This document shows positions 17,395 through 26,147 of a DNA stretch of 64,000 nucleotides, piece by piece. Below the pieces are notes generated by a model. The model was not told where the DNA came from. It saw only the letters and a list, made by a program, of their open reading frames with translations, and did no database searches. Source of the stretch: Thermoplasmata archaeon (GTDB lineage Archaea > Thermoplasmatota > Thermoplasmata > Thermoplasmatales > Thermoplasmataceae); contig JAJZXU010000002.1 of NCBI GenBank assembly GCA_021806235.1, positions 1-64,000 on the forward strand, in the 5' to 3' direction. Position 1 is the first letter of the stretch. Each line of letters begins with the position of its first letter. The position numbers were made by a program, and so were the translations under genes.

Positions 17395-17445
17395 TTTATT
17401 AATATTATTTTGTTAATAAACATTTGTATTTATTAATATTATTTT
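17395..17445 (-). promoter_or_regulatory. Direct repeat in the lysW promoter region (candidate operator)
   Basis: TTTATTAATATTATTTT occurs at 17395-17411 and again exactly at 17429-17445, start-to-start distance 34 bp. The pair lies 33-83 bp upstream of the lysW ATG, where a TATA box and regulator sites are expected. Low base complexity weakens the case. An Lrp-type regulator such as LysM controls similar operons in other archaea, which makes this worth noting. Confidence 0.35.
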
Positions 17446-18032
17446 TAATATTATAAGTCTTTAATAGAACTTACAACATTACAATACATAATTAATTCAT
17501 GGTATTTAAAATATACGAATTATGTAAAAATAGTATTAAATTCGTATTAATATATAATTTAGATTTATATGAAAAAAAATCATGCATTTAAAAGTTTCCT
17601 GCAGTATTCTATCTTTTTTTTACTTTCTTTATTTTATTAAATTCATTTTCCTGTTTATGATCGAATTTTTATTTTTCAATTCCTCATATCATAGTTTTCT
17701 GTTTATCTAATAATTTTTTATCTTATTTATATTATGGGTGCCTATTTTATTATCTATAATAAATAAATCTTCCAAAAATCATTATCTGTTTTGCATTTTT
17801 TATGATATCAAGATCAATCTGTTAAAAATAATATAATTGAACCGGCCAGAATGTTTATCCATTATTCCACATAGCTTATTTTTTTACATTTTTAATTTTA
17901 TTAAATCTAACTTTAAATTCTTTTACATTCCGGTCTTTTTTAAATATGCCGAGATCAAAGAACAGGTTATGGTTTAATGGTTTCATGAATATATATTAAA
18001 GAAAATAATATAAATATTACTATAAAATATTT
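17446..18032. other. AT-rich intergenic region without recognised genes
   Basis: About 590 bp between the lysW promoter and the Snf7-like gene. It is very AT-rich with stops in all frames and no convincing start-to-stop unit. Nothing resembling a tRNA, transposase end or structured RNA was seen. Confidence 0.5.
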
Positions 18033-18647
18033 TTATTTTTCTCCTTCCTTTTCTCCATTTATTCCCCTCAACAGTTCATTAAGGCGTTTGTCTTCTTCAG
18101 ATTCCTCAGTGGTTTTGCTCTCTCCTTTTACTCCTTCCATTAGCTCTTTTAGGGTTGCATCTCTTGATGATTCATTTATATCAGAACTCTGTTCCACAGC
18201 AGCCTTTATTGAGTCCAGCTGGTCTCCTAGTGAATCCTGTATTTTTTCCTGAGCCTCTACTATAGAATCTATGCTCTGCGATATATCTGCTATTTGTTTC
18301 TCACTTAATTGATTGCCAACAAGGTCCTGTGAACTCTGTTTTAATCCGGACCATATATCCTTCTGTGTTTTTGAATATTGCAGATTCAGATCAACACTTT
18401 CAAGTAATAATTTATAATCCTTTAATCCCTTTATTGAAGAATCAAGGGATGCTATAAACGATGCAAATAATTTTGCCTTCCTCATATTATTATCCTTTAA
18501 TGCAATTTTTGCGTCATCAATACTTTTAATTTTTAATCTTTCATATTGCCTTACAGTCCTGTCAATATTTGATTTGTTCATGCTTATTCTCGATCGTTTT
18601 TCAAGAATCTTTTCCTCCTCACTTTTACCAAATTTGAAAACTGCCAT
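18033..18647 (-). CDS. ESCRT-III/Snf7-like protein (CdvB-like)
   Basis: 204 aa, entirely helical and coiled-coil. The N-terminal half is basic (MAVFKFGKSEEEKILEKRSR, then DDAKIALKDNNMRKAKLFAS) and the C-terminal half acidic, the charge layout of Snf7 proteins that polymerise on membranes. Near the C-terminus, RLNELLRGI resembles a MIM1 motif that binds MIT domains. The next cluster member upstream (19130-20227) is an AAA ATPase with an N-terminal MIT-like region, which supports the call. A role in division or vesicle budding follows from the family; similarity was judged by eye. Confidence 0.7.
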   Translation of the reverse strand: MAVFKFGKSEEEKILEKRSRISMNKSNIDRTVRQYERLKIKSIDDAKIALKDNNMRKAKLFASFIASLDSSIKGLKDYKLLLESVDLNLQYSKTQKDIWSGLKQSSQDLVGNQLSEKQIADISQSIDSIVEAQEKIQDSLGDQLDSIKAAVEQSSDINESSRDATLKELMEGVKGESKTTEESEEDKRLNELLRGINGEKEGEK

Positions 18648-18927
18648 GAATATGTAACATTATCTTATTTATAAACTTTATGTATGTTTAAATGTCTGAA
18701 AAAGCCCGTTAGTTTTTTCTCATTTTTTGTTTCTATAACAGTAAATATCAATGTAACCTTAATAACTCATAGTTGTGCAAACGTGCCACATAGGATAAAT
18801 AGTGTATCCGTTAAGAATTTTAGCGGGTTTATGATAGAAAATTGTGCAATATCTCTAACCGTTTATTTCCGTAACAAAATAGCCACTTCTTTAGGGGTGA
18901 AAGGAATAGGGGGTTAAATTCAATTCT

Positions 18928-19092
18928 TTACTGTATCTTCTTAGCTTTACCTTTCTCACACTTATATCCACATTTTTCAGTACAGTAGGGGATCTTCCAA
19001 AGGTTATGGCACTGAATACTTTCTGCTTCTTCCCTGAGGGCGTCGAAACTTGCCCCCTCCCAGAATATACTTCTAGAGTCGTAGCAGCCCAT
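18928..19092 (-). CDS. Possible small Cys-rich protein or gene remnant
   Basis: A 54-codon frame starting MGCYDSRSIFWEGASFDALR, with a cysteine cluster YCTEKCGYKCEKGKAKK at the end, capable of binding a metal. The stretch is clearly less AT-rich than its surroundings. A longer overlapping frame (18891-19106) exists but looks less protein-like. The 480-bp gap around it, between the Snf7-like and the AAA ATPase genes, shows no other gene and could hold debris of an insertion. Origin unknown. Confidence 0.3.
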   Translation of the reverse strand: MGCYDSRSIFWEGASFDALREEAESIQCHNLWKIPYCTEKCGYKCEKGKAKKIQ

Positions 19093-19129
19093 TCCATCAC
19101 TGACATTATGTATAATAATAATAATATTT

Positions 19130-20227
19130 TTACATACTCATAATATAGCTCTGATACCTTTTTAGCATTGTTTCATCTATTGATGGTTTTATCTGGGAAA
19201 TAACATTTATTAGATCATCCGTGGTGATATCCCTTTTAGTTCCGGATTTTACAACCTCCATGAAAACATTTTGAACGGATTTTTTGCATATAAATTCTAT
19301 ATCTGCTCCGGAATATCTTTCAGTTACTTTTGAAAGTTTATCATAATTTATATTATTTACATATTTTATTTTTGATAATTTTAATTCAAATAACCTTTTT
19401 CTTGATTCATAATCCGGTGGTGGAACATATATTTTAACATCAAATCTTCCTGGCCTCATTACTGCCTCATCCACTTCCCACGGATTATTTGTGGCAGCTA
19501 TAATGAATATATTTTTATCCTTTTCTGAAGTTAATCCACCAACCTCCGTTAATAGCTGTGATACACCTCTTTTGGCAGCATCCGATTCAGATCCTGACCT
19601 TTTTGGAACCAGTGTATCAATTTCATCAAAAAATATTATTGCTGGCGATAATAAATACGCCGCCTTAAACAGTAAGGATATGTTTTTTTCAAACTGGCCA
19701 AACCACTGGCTATATAATGAGGATGGATTTACGTTTATAAAATTGGCCTTTACCTCATTGGCTATTGCCTTAACAATGAATGTTTTTCCTGTTCCAGGTG
19801 GTCCATATAAAAGCATTCCACCACCAAATTCTATATCGTATTCCTTTGATAATTCCTTATACCTCATCGGGTATATTATTTTTGACATTATTTCAGTTTT
19901 TACATTTTCAAGCCCTGCAACATCATTGAATGTAACTTTGGGTATTTCTGGTTCTTCAATATTTAATGTTTCCAGTATCTTTTTGCCACGGGAAATTTTA
20001 TTATCAGTATTATCTTCTCCATTTAATGATTTATACGTTTTTAATATTATATCTGCCTGTTTTACTCTCTCATTTTTTAATTTTCCGTGTGAGTTTTTTG
20101 CCAGTTCAATTAATTTCTTATATGTTAGCATGTACATTTCTGAGGCGTCCTTTTTTTTGCCTTCAGATTCCATTTTTATTGCATTTTCCAGCAAATTGTT
20201 AATTTCGGTTATTTTTTCATTATCCAT
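19130..20227 (-). CDS. MIT-domain AAA ATPase (Vps4/CdvC-like)
   Basis: 365 aa. Residues 1-75 form a helical hairpin like the MIT domain of Vps4 (NNLLENAIKMESEGKKKDAS, then a Tyr-Lys-rich helix). The AAA core has LLYGPPGTGKT (Walker A), IIFFDEIDTLVPKR (Walker B), and VDEAVMRPGRFDVKIYVPPP (arginine-finger region). The N-terminal domain plus single AAA module is the Vps4/CdvC layout, which disassembles ESCRT-III polymers. The FFDEIDTL and SQWFGQFEKN pore region are normal. It lies in one cluster with the Snf7-like gene. Confidence 0.85.
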   Translation of the reverse strand: MDNEKITEINNLLENAIKMESEGKKKDASEMYMLTYKKLIELAKNSHGKLKNERVKQADIILKTYKSLNGEDNTDNKISRGKKILETLNIEEPEIPKVTFNDVAGLENVKTEIMSKIIYPMRYKELSKEYDIEFGGGMLLYGPPGTGKTFIVKAIANEVKANFINVNPSSLYSQWFGQFEKNISLLFKAAYLLSPAIIFFDEIDTLVPKRSGSESDAAKRGVSQLLTEVGGLTSEKDKNIFIIAATNNPWEVDEAVMRPGRFDVKIYVPPPDYESRKRLFELKLSKIKYVNNINYDKLSKVTERYSGADIEFICKKSVQNVFMEVVKSGTKRDITTDDLINVISQIKPSIDETMLKRYQSYIMSM

Positions 20228-20235
20228 ATAATTAC

Positions 20236-20664
20236 CTACTTATCAATTACAGTCCCCTTGTTGAACAATTTTGTTTTTTTCCATCCACATGCTACAGTGT
20301 TTAATTCAAATTTTAATTCATATTCCTCTGGAAATATTGCAAAACCCACAAGTTTGGACCATAAAGTTTTTGATAGGAAGAGGTAATCCTTTTCACCCTC
20401 ACCCTCAAAATAGATAAGATTTACCTTTAAACCACTCATAATATTAAGGTCAGGCATGGCAACTTCCGTCTGTTTATCCCTGTCAACCGCAGGATTTATT
20501 TCTATTATTTTGCCTTCTATGGTACAACCAGTATGTATTTCATACATATGCAATATCTTCTTTGAAATATAAATATAATTTTCTGATGCGTATTTATCCT
20601 TTATATCGGAATTATAATGGTGCAGTATTCCTAAAACTATCAAAGTCATATTTACTTCAATCAT
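20236..20664 (-). CDS. Unknown protein upstream of the Vps4-like ATPase
   Basis: 142 aa, not recognised. It is mostly beta-strand-like with HTGCTIEGKIIEINPAVDRD and FELNTVACGWKKTKLFNKG; no membrane segment. It ends 8 bp before the AAA ATPase and is on the same strand, so the two are probably one transcript. MTLIVLGILHH at the fifth-sixth codon is an alternative start. A link to the Snf7/Vps4 machinery rests only on position. Confidence 0.6.
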   Translation of the reverse strand: MIEVNMTLIVLGILHHYNSDIKDKYASENYIYISKKILHMYEIHTGCTIEGKIIEINPAVDRDKQTEVAMPDLNIMSGLKVNLIYFEGEGEKDYLFLSKTLWSKLVGFAIFPEEYELKFELNTVACGWKKTKLFNKGTVIDK

Positions 20665-20853
20665 TTATAGAAAGGATTTATATAAATTTATTTACAATAT
20701 CTGTATATAGAATTCTTTATATCTGATAAAAATTTAATTTTTAATCTTTTTTATTCAATTACAATAGCATTGAAAATATAAACTGTACAGATGGTAAAAC
20801 GGTTAAAATAAAAACAATAAGCTTTAATTCAATAAAAATATTACATTATTGTA

Positions 20854-21735
20854 ATGGAGCTATATAATATAAGAAATGTAAGTTTACATACGGAAAATAA
20901 GCTGAAAATATCGTTCTGTGCTACCATAATGGAATCTCATGAAAATCTAAATCATAATATAGACAACATTATAAGTATAGCTGAGGAAATAGGCATAGAC
21001 TATGAAATAATAATATCAACAAATATAAAAGTAAATTTAAATAAAAACGGTGTTAGCTTTATTTATAACAATTTTAAAAGTTATGGTGCAGGCAAGCAAA
21101 TAGCATATTTAAAAAGTACCGGCGATTATATTATAGTTTTTGACCCGCGAATTTCATATAATATTGGCATATCTGATATAATATACAAGTTTATAACAAA
21201 GGGAGAAAAAAAGGCTTTTCTCTATAAAGTTTCAATAATAAACCGTGATTTGCTGAAAAAGTCAGGAGGCTGGAGAAATCTCAGGGAATATGAGGATATC
21301 GATTTATTTGCAAGGTTATCCCAGATATCGGGTTTTGTTTCCTATCCTGATAATAACTATAGTATTTTAAGTTATAAAAGGTATAAAAGAACATTCATTG
21401 ATAATATTTTAAACGAACGTGATGCAATAATATCATGCAATTATAGTTTAAATGACGTTTTTATTTTAAAACACGTTTCATATTTTTCTATACTGGTAGC
21501 ATATCTACTCAGCAGAATATCAAAAAACAGGCCATATAAATACGGCAAAAATAATTACATAATAGTTGTAGAAAGCATCATAGAATCATTAATATTGAAG
21601 GATTATGAGGTATATAGCATACCGGATAAAGTTCCGAAATTAAAATTTACAGAAAAGGAAATAAAATATCTTGAAAAGAAAAGTTATCTATGGTCAAAGG
21701 TTCATAAGAGCATTAATGAATTAATAGAAAAATAG
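20854..21735 (+). CDS. Family 2-like glycosyltransferase
   Basis: 293 aa resembling a GT-A fold transferase. It has a nucleotide-binding first half (ISFCATIMESHENL...DYEIIISTN, then YGAGKQIAYLKSTGDYIIVF) and the acceptor-side motif GGWRNLREYEDIDLFARL with the catalytic ED pair. The donor DxD is weak (FDPRIS). No clear membrane helix, so it is probably cytosolic or peripheral. It could work on surface glycans; substrate unknown. Confidence 0.75.
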   Translation: MELYNIRNVSLHTENKLKISFCATIMESHENLNHNIDNIISIAEEIGIDYEIIISTNIKVNLNKNGVSFIYNNFKSYGAGKQIAYLKSTGDYIIVFDPRISYNIGISDIIYKFITKGEKKAFLYKVSIINRDLLKKSGGWRNLREYEDIDLFARLSQISGFVSYPDNNYSILSYKRYKRTFIDNILNERDAIISCNYSLNDVFILKHVSYFSILVAYLLSRISKNRPYKYGKNNYIIVVESIIESLILKDYEVYSIPDKVPKLKFTEKEIKYLEKKSYLWSKVHKSINELIEK

Positions 21736-21739
21736 GGAA

Positions 21740-22384
21740 TTATTTTAATTTAAAACCGCAATTGGGGCAGTACGTCATTGTGTTATCAACTTCAAAACCA
21801 CAATTCGGGCAGTTAAATGTATTTTTTGCAGGTAAATTTTCATTGCTGGTGTTATTCTCTATAATGTTTTCCCTCAAATTATCGTATGGATTTTTGTTTT
21901 TATTTTTATTATCGCTGAAAATCGCCATACCTATGTTTGCTTTGGGTGCCTTTGCCTTTGCCATTTCAAGCTCCCTTCTTTTCTCCTCTATTCTATTATT
22001 TTCTCTTTTAGCGGATTCTTCTTTCTTTGCCAGGGAAGCCAGCCTTGTAATCTGGATTACCCACGTTTTCGGGTCCTTCATTGTAAAGTCTACTCTCTGT
22101 AATTTATTGCTATCGTCATAATATTCAAAACTGAATATTTTCTTTGTAAATAATGGAAATCTCGGTAGTGCAGATGTTGAATTTTCAACATTGTATAGAT
22201 AAACATTAACATCGGTTACCGCAGGAGAAGCCCTTATAAGTGATCTTTTGCCATTTTTTTCAAAAATTATTCTCTTCTCTGTAAGGAATAAACTACCGTT
22301 TATAAATGAATTGTTTTCAAGTTTTCTTACCTTTGCATTTAAATATTCGTGTTCATCATTTTCATATATAGGCATTAAATACAC
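21740..22384 (-). CDS. PH/GRAM-like domain protein with C-terminal zinc ribbon
   Basis: 214 aa. Residues 10-110 form a beta-rich unit (INGSLFLTEKRIIFEKNGKR) like a bacterial PH/GRAM domain. A charged linker (about 125-185) is helical. The last 25 residues are a zinc ribbon with CPNCGFEVDNTMTYCPNCGF. MPIYENDEHEYL at the fourth codon is an equally good start. Such proteins often sit at membranes, but function is not known. Confidence 0.65.
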   Translation of the reverse strand: MYLMPIYENDEHEYLNAKVRKLENNSFINGSLFLTEKRIIFEKNGKRSLIRASPAVTDVNVYLYNVENSTSALPRFPLFTKKIFSFEYYDDSNKLQRVDFTMKDPKTWVIQITRLASLAKKEESAKRENNRIEEKRRELEMAKAKAPKANIGMAIFSDNKNKNKNPYDNLRENIIENNTSNENLPAKNTFNCPNCGFEVDNTMTYCPNCGFKLK

Positions 22385-22457
22385 ATATTAAATTAGATTA
22401 TAAATTTTATTATAATTATTATACTGTACGGGAATAATAACAAAAACAAAAAAATAA

Positions 22458-23255
22458 ATGTTAATTATATATCATGGTTCGATGATAATTAAATATTACA
22501 ATAATAATATAACATTATCCGATGATTTTGACTATATAATGTTCACGGATTTAAAATTAAATGATGATTATATAAATAAACTCTTTAGGGATATTTCAGA
22601 CAATAATTATGATAGTATAATTATAGAATGTAAAAAAAGTTTTATAAGCAAATTAACCGAAATATTGTTGAAACTATCATTATCGGTTAAGAAAGGTTCT
22701 CTTCTTTCATGCATAAACATATATTCAAAAGCAACGTATAAATTTTTAAGGGAAAACAATGCACTACCAGAAAATGAGAAAAAAAGAATTATGGGCAATT
22801 CACTGTTATTTAAAAATAATTTCAATGTAAAGTTTTTAAAGTTGAATGATAAGGGAAATAATAAAATAGGGCTAAAAAATTTATTAGCTTTAACACTCAT
22901 GGAAGGAACCATCTTAAAATATCTCATTGTAGGTGTCTCTGGTGTTGCTGTTAATGAGGGCATTTTATTACTGTTACATACAACCTTTGGGCCATATATA
23001 AGCATCATACCTGCTATTGAAATATCTATTATTTACAATTTTATCCTGAATAATAGATATACATTTAAGGGTAGCGGCCATTTTCTTACAAAGTTAGTTA
23101 AATACAACGCATTCAATTTAATAGGTTACGGGGTGAACCTTCTCATATATTATTCGGCTATATCCTACAAAACCAATATATATCTGGCGGATTTATTCGG
23201 AATAATTGTTGCATTTATTATAACATATACAACAGCAACACTTCTGGTCTGGTGA
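22458..23255 (+). CDS. GtrA-family membrane protein with N-terminal extension
   Basis: 265 aa. Residues ~150-265 carry the GtrA domain with four helices (LKYLIVGVSGVAVNEGILLL; YNFILNNRYTFKG), which helps move polyprenyl-linked sugars. Residues 1-140 are charged and soluble; in archaea such regions are often a DPM1-type glycosyltransferase, but here no DxD or acceptor motif is visible, so it would be a degenerate one. The end LLVW coincides with a 95-bp IS-like insertion that supplies the stop codon. A start at 22482 (MIIKYY) is possible. Confidence 0.75.
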   Translation: MLIIYHGSMIIKYYNNNITLSDDFDYIMFTDLKLNDDYINKLFRDISDNNYDSIIIECKKSFISKLTEILLKLSLSVKKGSLLSCINIYSKATYKFLRENNALPENEKKRIMGNSLLFKNNFNVKFLKLNDKGNNKIGLKNLLALTLMEGTILKYLIVGVSGVAVNEGILLLLHTTFGPYISIIPAIEISIIYNFILNNRYTFKGSGHFLTKLVKYNAFNLIGYGVNLLIYYSAISYKTNIYLADLFGIIVAFIITYTTATLLVW

Positions 23256-23346
23256 CATACCGGTCAAATATGCTGGTTTCCACGTCTCATTCAGTACGTT
23301 TGTACTCATTTTACAGCTCAGGCTGTAGGATTCCCACATGTTTGTG
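23252..23346 (-). mobile_element. 95-bp minimal element with IS200/IS605-like ends
   Basis: On the minus strand it starts CACAAACATG right after TTTAT and ends TATGTCAC. The full IS at 33498-35550 and the relic at 62951-63175 start CACAGTGAG after TTTAT and end GATGTCAC. Two hairpins, ACAGC/GCTGT and GTAC/GTAC, lie inside. It has no coding capacity. It provides the stop codon of the GtrA gene. Probably a deletion derivative or distant relative of the same family. Confidence 0.5.
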
Positions 23347-23353
23347 ATAAAAA

Positions 23354-24316
23354 TTATTTATGATTTTTTATATAATCCTCTGTGAAGTAATTTATGGCAA
23401 GATCTGCACCTGCCCTGAATACCGAGGTTAAAGCCTCATCTATGACATTTTCATTCAACAGCCCGGATAATACCGAATTCTTTATCATTGTATACTCACC
23501 GCTAACCATATATGTTGCAACCGGCAAATTATAATGTTTTTTTGCCTCATGTATCAAATCCAGATAGAACAGGGCGGGTTTTACCATTATTATGTCAGCA
23601 CCTTCCTTAATATCAAGATTCATTTCCCTTAATGCTTCCCTGCCATTGCCATAATCCATCTGATAACTTCTCCTATCACCGAATTGTGGTGTTGAATCTG
23701 CGGCATCCCTGAATGGGCCATATAAATTTGATGCAAATTTTGAACTGTAGGCCATTATTATCGTATTTATGTAATTATTATCATCCAGTGATTTCCTTAT
23801 TGCCTTAACCTGCCCGTCCATCATTCCACTGGGTGCTATAATATCAACACCGGAATCGGCATAGCTTATGGCTTCTTTTCCATATATTTCCAGGGTTTTA
23901 TCATTATTTACATAATTGTTTTCTATAACCCCGCAATGGCCTGTGTCGGTATATTCACATAAACATAAATCGGCAATAATATTCATTTTAGTATTGTCCC
24001 TGGCTATTCTTATTGACCTCTGGACAATGCCATTTTTATCATATGATGAGGATCCAGTAGAATCTTTATTTTTCGGTATTCCAAACAGTATAATATTTTT
24101 CACACCGATTTCATCTAAATATTTTACATAATTTTCATATTCTTCTATGGAATATCTATAAATCCCGGGCATTGATTTTATTTCTTTTTTGCCCCTTTCA
24201 TTTTCATCTATAAAAACAGGCATTATTAATTTATCTTTATTTATATAGGTTTCTTTAAGCATTGACCTTATATTTTCATTTAACCTGTATCTTCTCATTC
24301 TTTCTACTGGGAACAT
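23354..24316 (-). CDS. hemB: Porphobilinogen synthase (delta-aminolevulinate dehydratase)
   Basis: Condenses two 5-aminolevulinate molecules to porphobilinogen in heme/siroheme synthesis. The 320-aa protein has the catalytic lysines in YSSKFASNLYGPFRDA and MVKPALFYLD, and the zinc site cysteines in LCLCEYTDTGHCGV. Length and layout are normal. No other heme genes are adjacent. Confidence 0.95.
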   Translation of the reverse strand: MFPVERMRRYRLNENIRSMLKETYINKDKLIMPVFIDENERGKKEIKSMPGIYRYSIEEYENYVKYLDEIGVKNIILFGIPKNKDSTGSSSYDKNGIVQRSIRIARDNTKMNIIADLCLCEYTDTGHCGVIENNYVNNDKTLEIYGKEAISYADSGVDIIAPSGMMDGQVKAIRKSLDDNNYINTIIMAYSSKFASNLYGPFRDAADSTPQFGDRRSYQMDYGNGREALREMNLDIKEGADIIMVKPALFYLDLIHEAKKHYNLPVATYMVSGEYTMIKNSVLSGLLNENVIDEALTSVFRAGADLAINYFTEDYIKNHK

Positions 24317-24356
24317 AAATATAATAATATCAAATTAATAATTAAATATTTTCAAA

Positions 24357-25076
24357 TCATAATCTGTGATTTCTTCTTAGGTATTCATCATAAAAATCGG
24401 GGTAATTTTCATACTCTATTTCATCGAAATCATCTGCATCCATAAACCCCTTCAATCTTAGCAGGCAGGAATCGCATTTGCCGCATGCTTTTTCCCTTCC
24501 ATTATAGCATGACCATGTATATTTATACGGAACTCCAAGTTTCTTCCCGAGTTTTATTATTTCGGATTTTGTTAAATACTGTAACGGTACATTTATACTT
24601 ATTTTATTTTTTAACCCAAGTTCAGTACCTAAATTTATTGCTTTTTCCATGGCATTAAAATATTCTGGCCTGCAATCAGGATATCCAGAATAATCTATTG
24701 CATTGGCACCAATAAATATGTTACCTGCACCAACTGTTTCGGCATATGCAGACGCTATAGATAAAAATATTGTATTCCTTGCAGGAACGTATGTTACAGG
24801 TATCTCATTTTTTATTCCATTTAATTCTCTTTCAGGAACATTTATATTATCAGTTAAGGCCGAACCACCGATCTGCCTTAAATCCACATTTATTATTTTT
24901 AATTTTAAATTATAATAATCACATATTTTCTTTGATGATAATAACTCCTTTTTATGCCTCTGGTTATAATCAAAGCTTACCGGTTCAACCATGTAATTAT
25001 TTTTTAATGCGTATGCCAGTACTGTTGGGGAATCCAGTCCACCGGATATTAATACTACCGCCTTTTTATTTTCCAT
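24357..25076 (-). CDS. queC: 7-cyano-7-deazaguanine synthase
   Basis: Makes preQ0, the precursor of archaeosine in archaeal tRNA. The 239-aa PP-loop enzyme has ISGGLDSPT near the N-terminus and a C-terminal zinc site of four cysteines in CYNGREKACGKCDSC. VPARNTIFLSIASAYAE is another family block. It stands alone; other preQ0 genes are not in the window. Confidence 0.93.
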   Translation of the reverse strand: MENKKAVVLISGGLDSPTVLAYALKNNYMVEPVSFDYNQRHKKELLSSKKICDYYNLKLKIINVDLRQIGGSALTDNINVPERELNGIKNEIPVTYVPARNTIFLSIASAYAETVGAGNIFIGANAIDYSGYPDCRPEYFNAMEKAINLGTELGLKNKISINVPLQYLTKSEIIKLGKKLGVPYKYTWSCYNGREKACGKCDSCLLRLKGFMDADDFDEIEYENYPDFYDEYLRRNHRL

Positions 25077-25107
25077 GCGGGTATATCAGATAATATTATT
25101 AAAGATA

Positions 25108-26052
25108 TTATACCTTATATAACGGCTCCTCGCCGTTCAAAACATTTAATAAATTTTTAACGGCAACTTCCGCCATTTTACTTCTTGTTTCCAGTGTTGC
25201 ACTTCCTAAATGTGGTGTTAATACAACATTTTTCATTTTTATCAGGGGATTATCAGGATCCAGAGGTTCATTCTCAAAAACATCTAAGGCGGCACCTTTT
25301 ATAATTTTCTCATTCAGCGCTTTAATCAAATCTTTTTCATTTATTATTTTCCCCCTTGTTCCATTTATCAAATAGGCATCAGATTTCATAAGTCTTATTT
25401 TATCATAATCCATAAAATGGTAGGTTTCATTATTTAAATTCAGGGCAATAACAACAAAATCTGAATTTTTCAGTAAATAATTTAAATCTACATAATTTAT
25501 ATTCACATCATGTTTATGTTTACTGTAATAAATTGTTTCCATATCAAAACCCCCTGCCCTTTTCAGTATAGCCCTGCCTATTCTACCCATGCCTATTATT
25601 CCTATGGTTTTACCATGTATTTCTGTCCCCAGCATGTAGTATGGGTTCCATTCAGATGCCCACTGATTATTTTTTATTATTTCATTGCCCTCCACAATTC
25701 TTCTTGACACAGCCAACATTATTCCAAATATTAAATCGGCGGTTGCATCGGTTAAAACTTCAGGTGTATTTGTTACAGCAATACTTTTTGATTTTGCATA
25801 GTTTACATCAATATGGTCATAACCTACACTGTATGTACTTATAATCTTCAATTTAGTAGCATTATCTATTATCTCCTTATCTATTCTATCATTTAAAGTT
25901 ATTAATATTCCATCGGCATCCTTTATATTTTCTATTAACCACTGCCTTATGTTTTTTCTGCCATCATAGAACAGTATATCTGCATCTATCTTATTCTTCA
26001 TTTCATTTATGTGATTGCCAGGCAATTCGTGTGTAACGAGTATTTTATACAT
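25108..26052 (-). CDS. D-2-hydroxyacid dehydrogenase (glyoxylate reductase-like)
   Basis: 314 aa. It shows the NAD(P) loop GIIGMGRIGRAIL, the catalytic Arg in INGTRGKIINE, Glu in DVFENEPLDPDNPL and His in LTPHLGSATLETR. This is the glyoxylate/hydroxypyruvate reductase group, with YYSKH after the loop suggesting NADP use. Substrate is inferred at group level. Confidence 0.88.
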   Translation of the reverse strand: MYKILVTHELPGNHINEMKNKIDADILFYDGRKNIRQWLIENIKDADGILITLNDRIDKEIIDNATKLKIISTYSVGYDHIDVNYAKSKSIAVTNTPEVLTDATADLIFGIMLAVSRRIVEGNEIIKNNQWASEWNPYYMLGTEIHGKTIGIIGMGRIGRAILKRAGGFDMETIYYSKHKHDVNINYVDLNYLLKNSDFVVIALNLNNETYHFMDYDKIRLMKSDAYLINGTRGKIINEKDLIKALNEKIIKGAALDVFENEPLDPDNPLIKMKNVVLTPHLGSATLETRSKMAEVAVKNLLNVLNGEEPLYKV

Positions 26053-26147
26053 ATTTTAATAATATAACAATAAATATAAAATTTTATGCATTAACTTTCA
26101 AACAACAAAAACTTTAATACTTTAATTTCCATACGCAAAAGAAAAAT

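Noticed and set aside
18684-18917. 77-codon plus-strand frame near the Snf7-like gene
   Set aside because: No domain, odd composition and no neighbour on that strand; likely chance.
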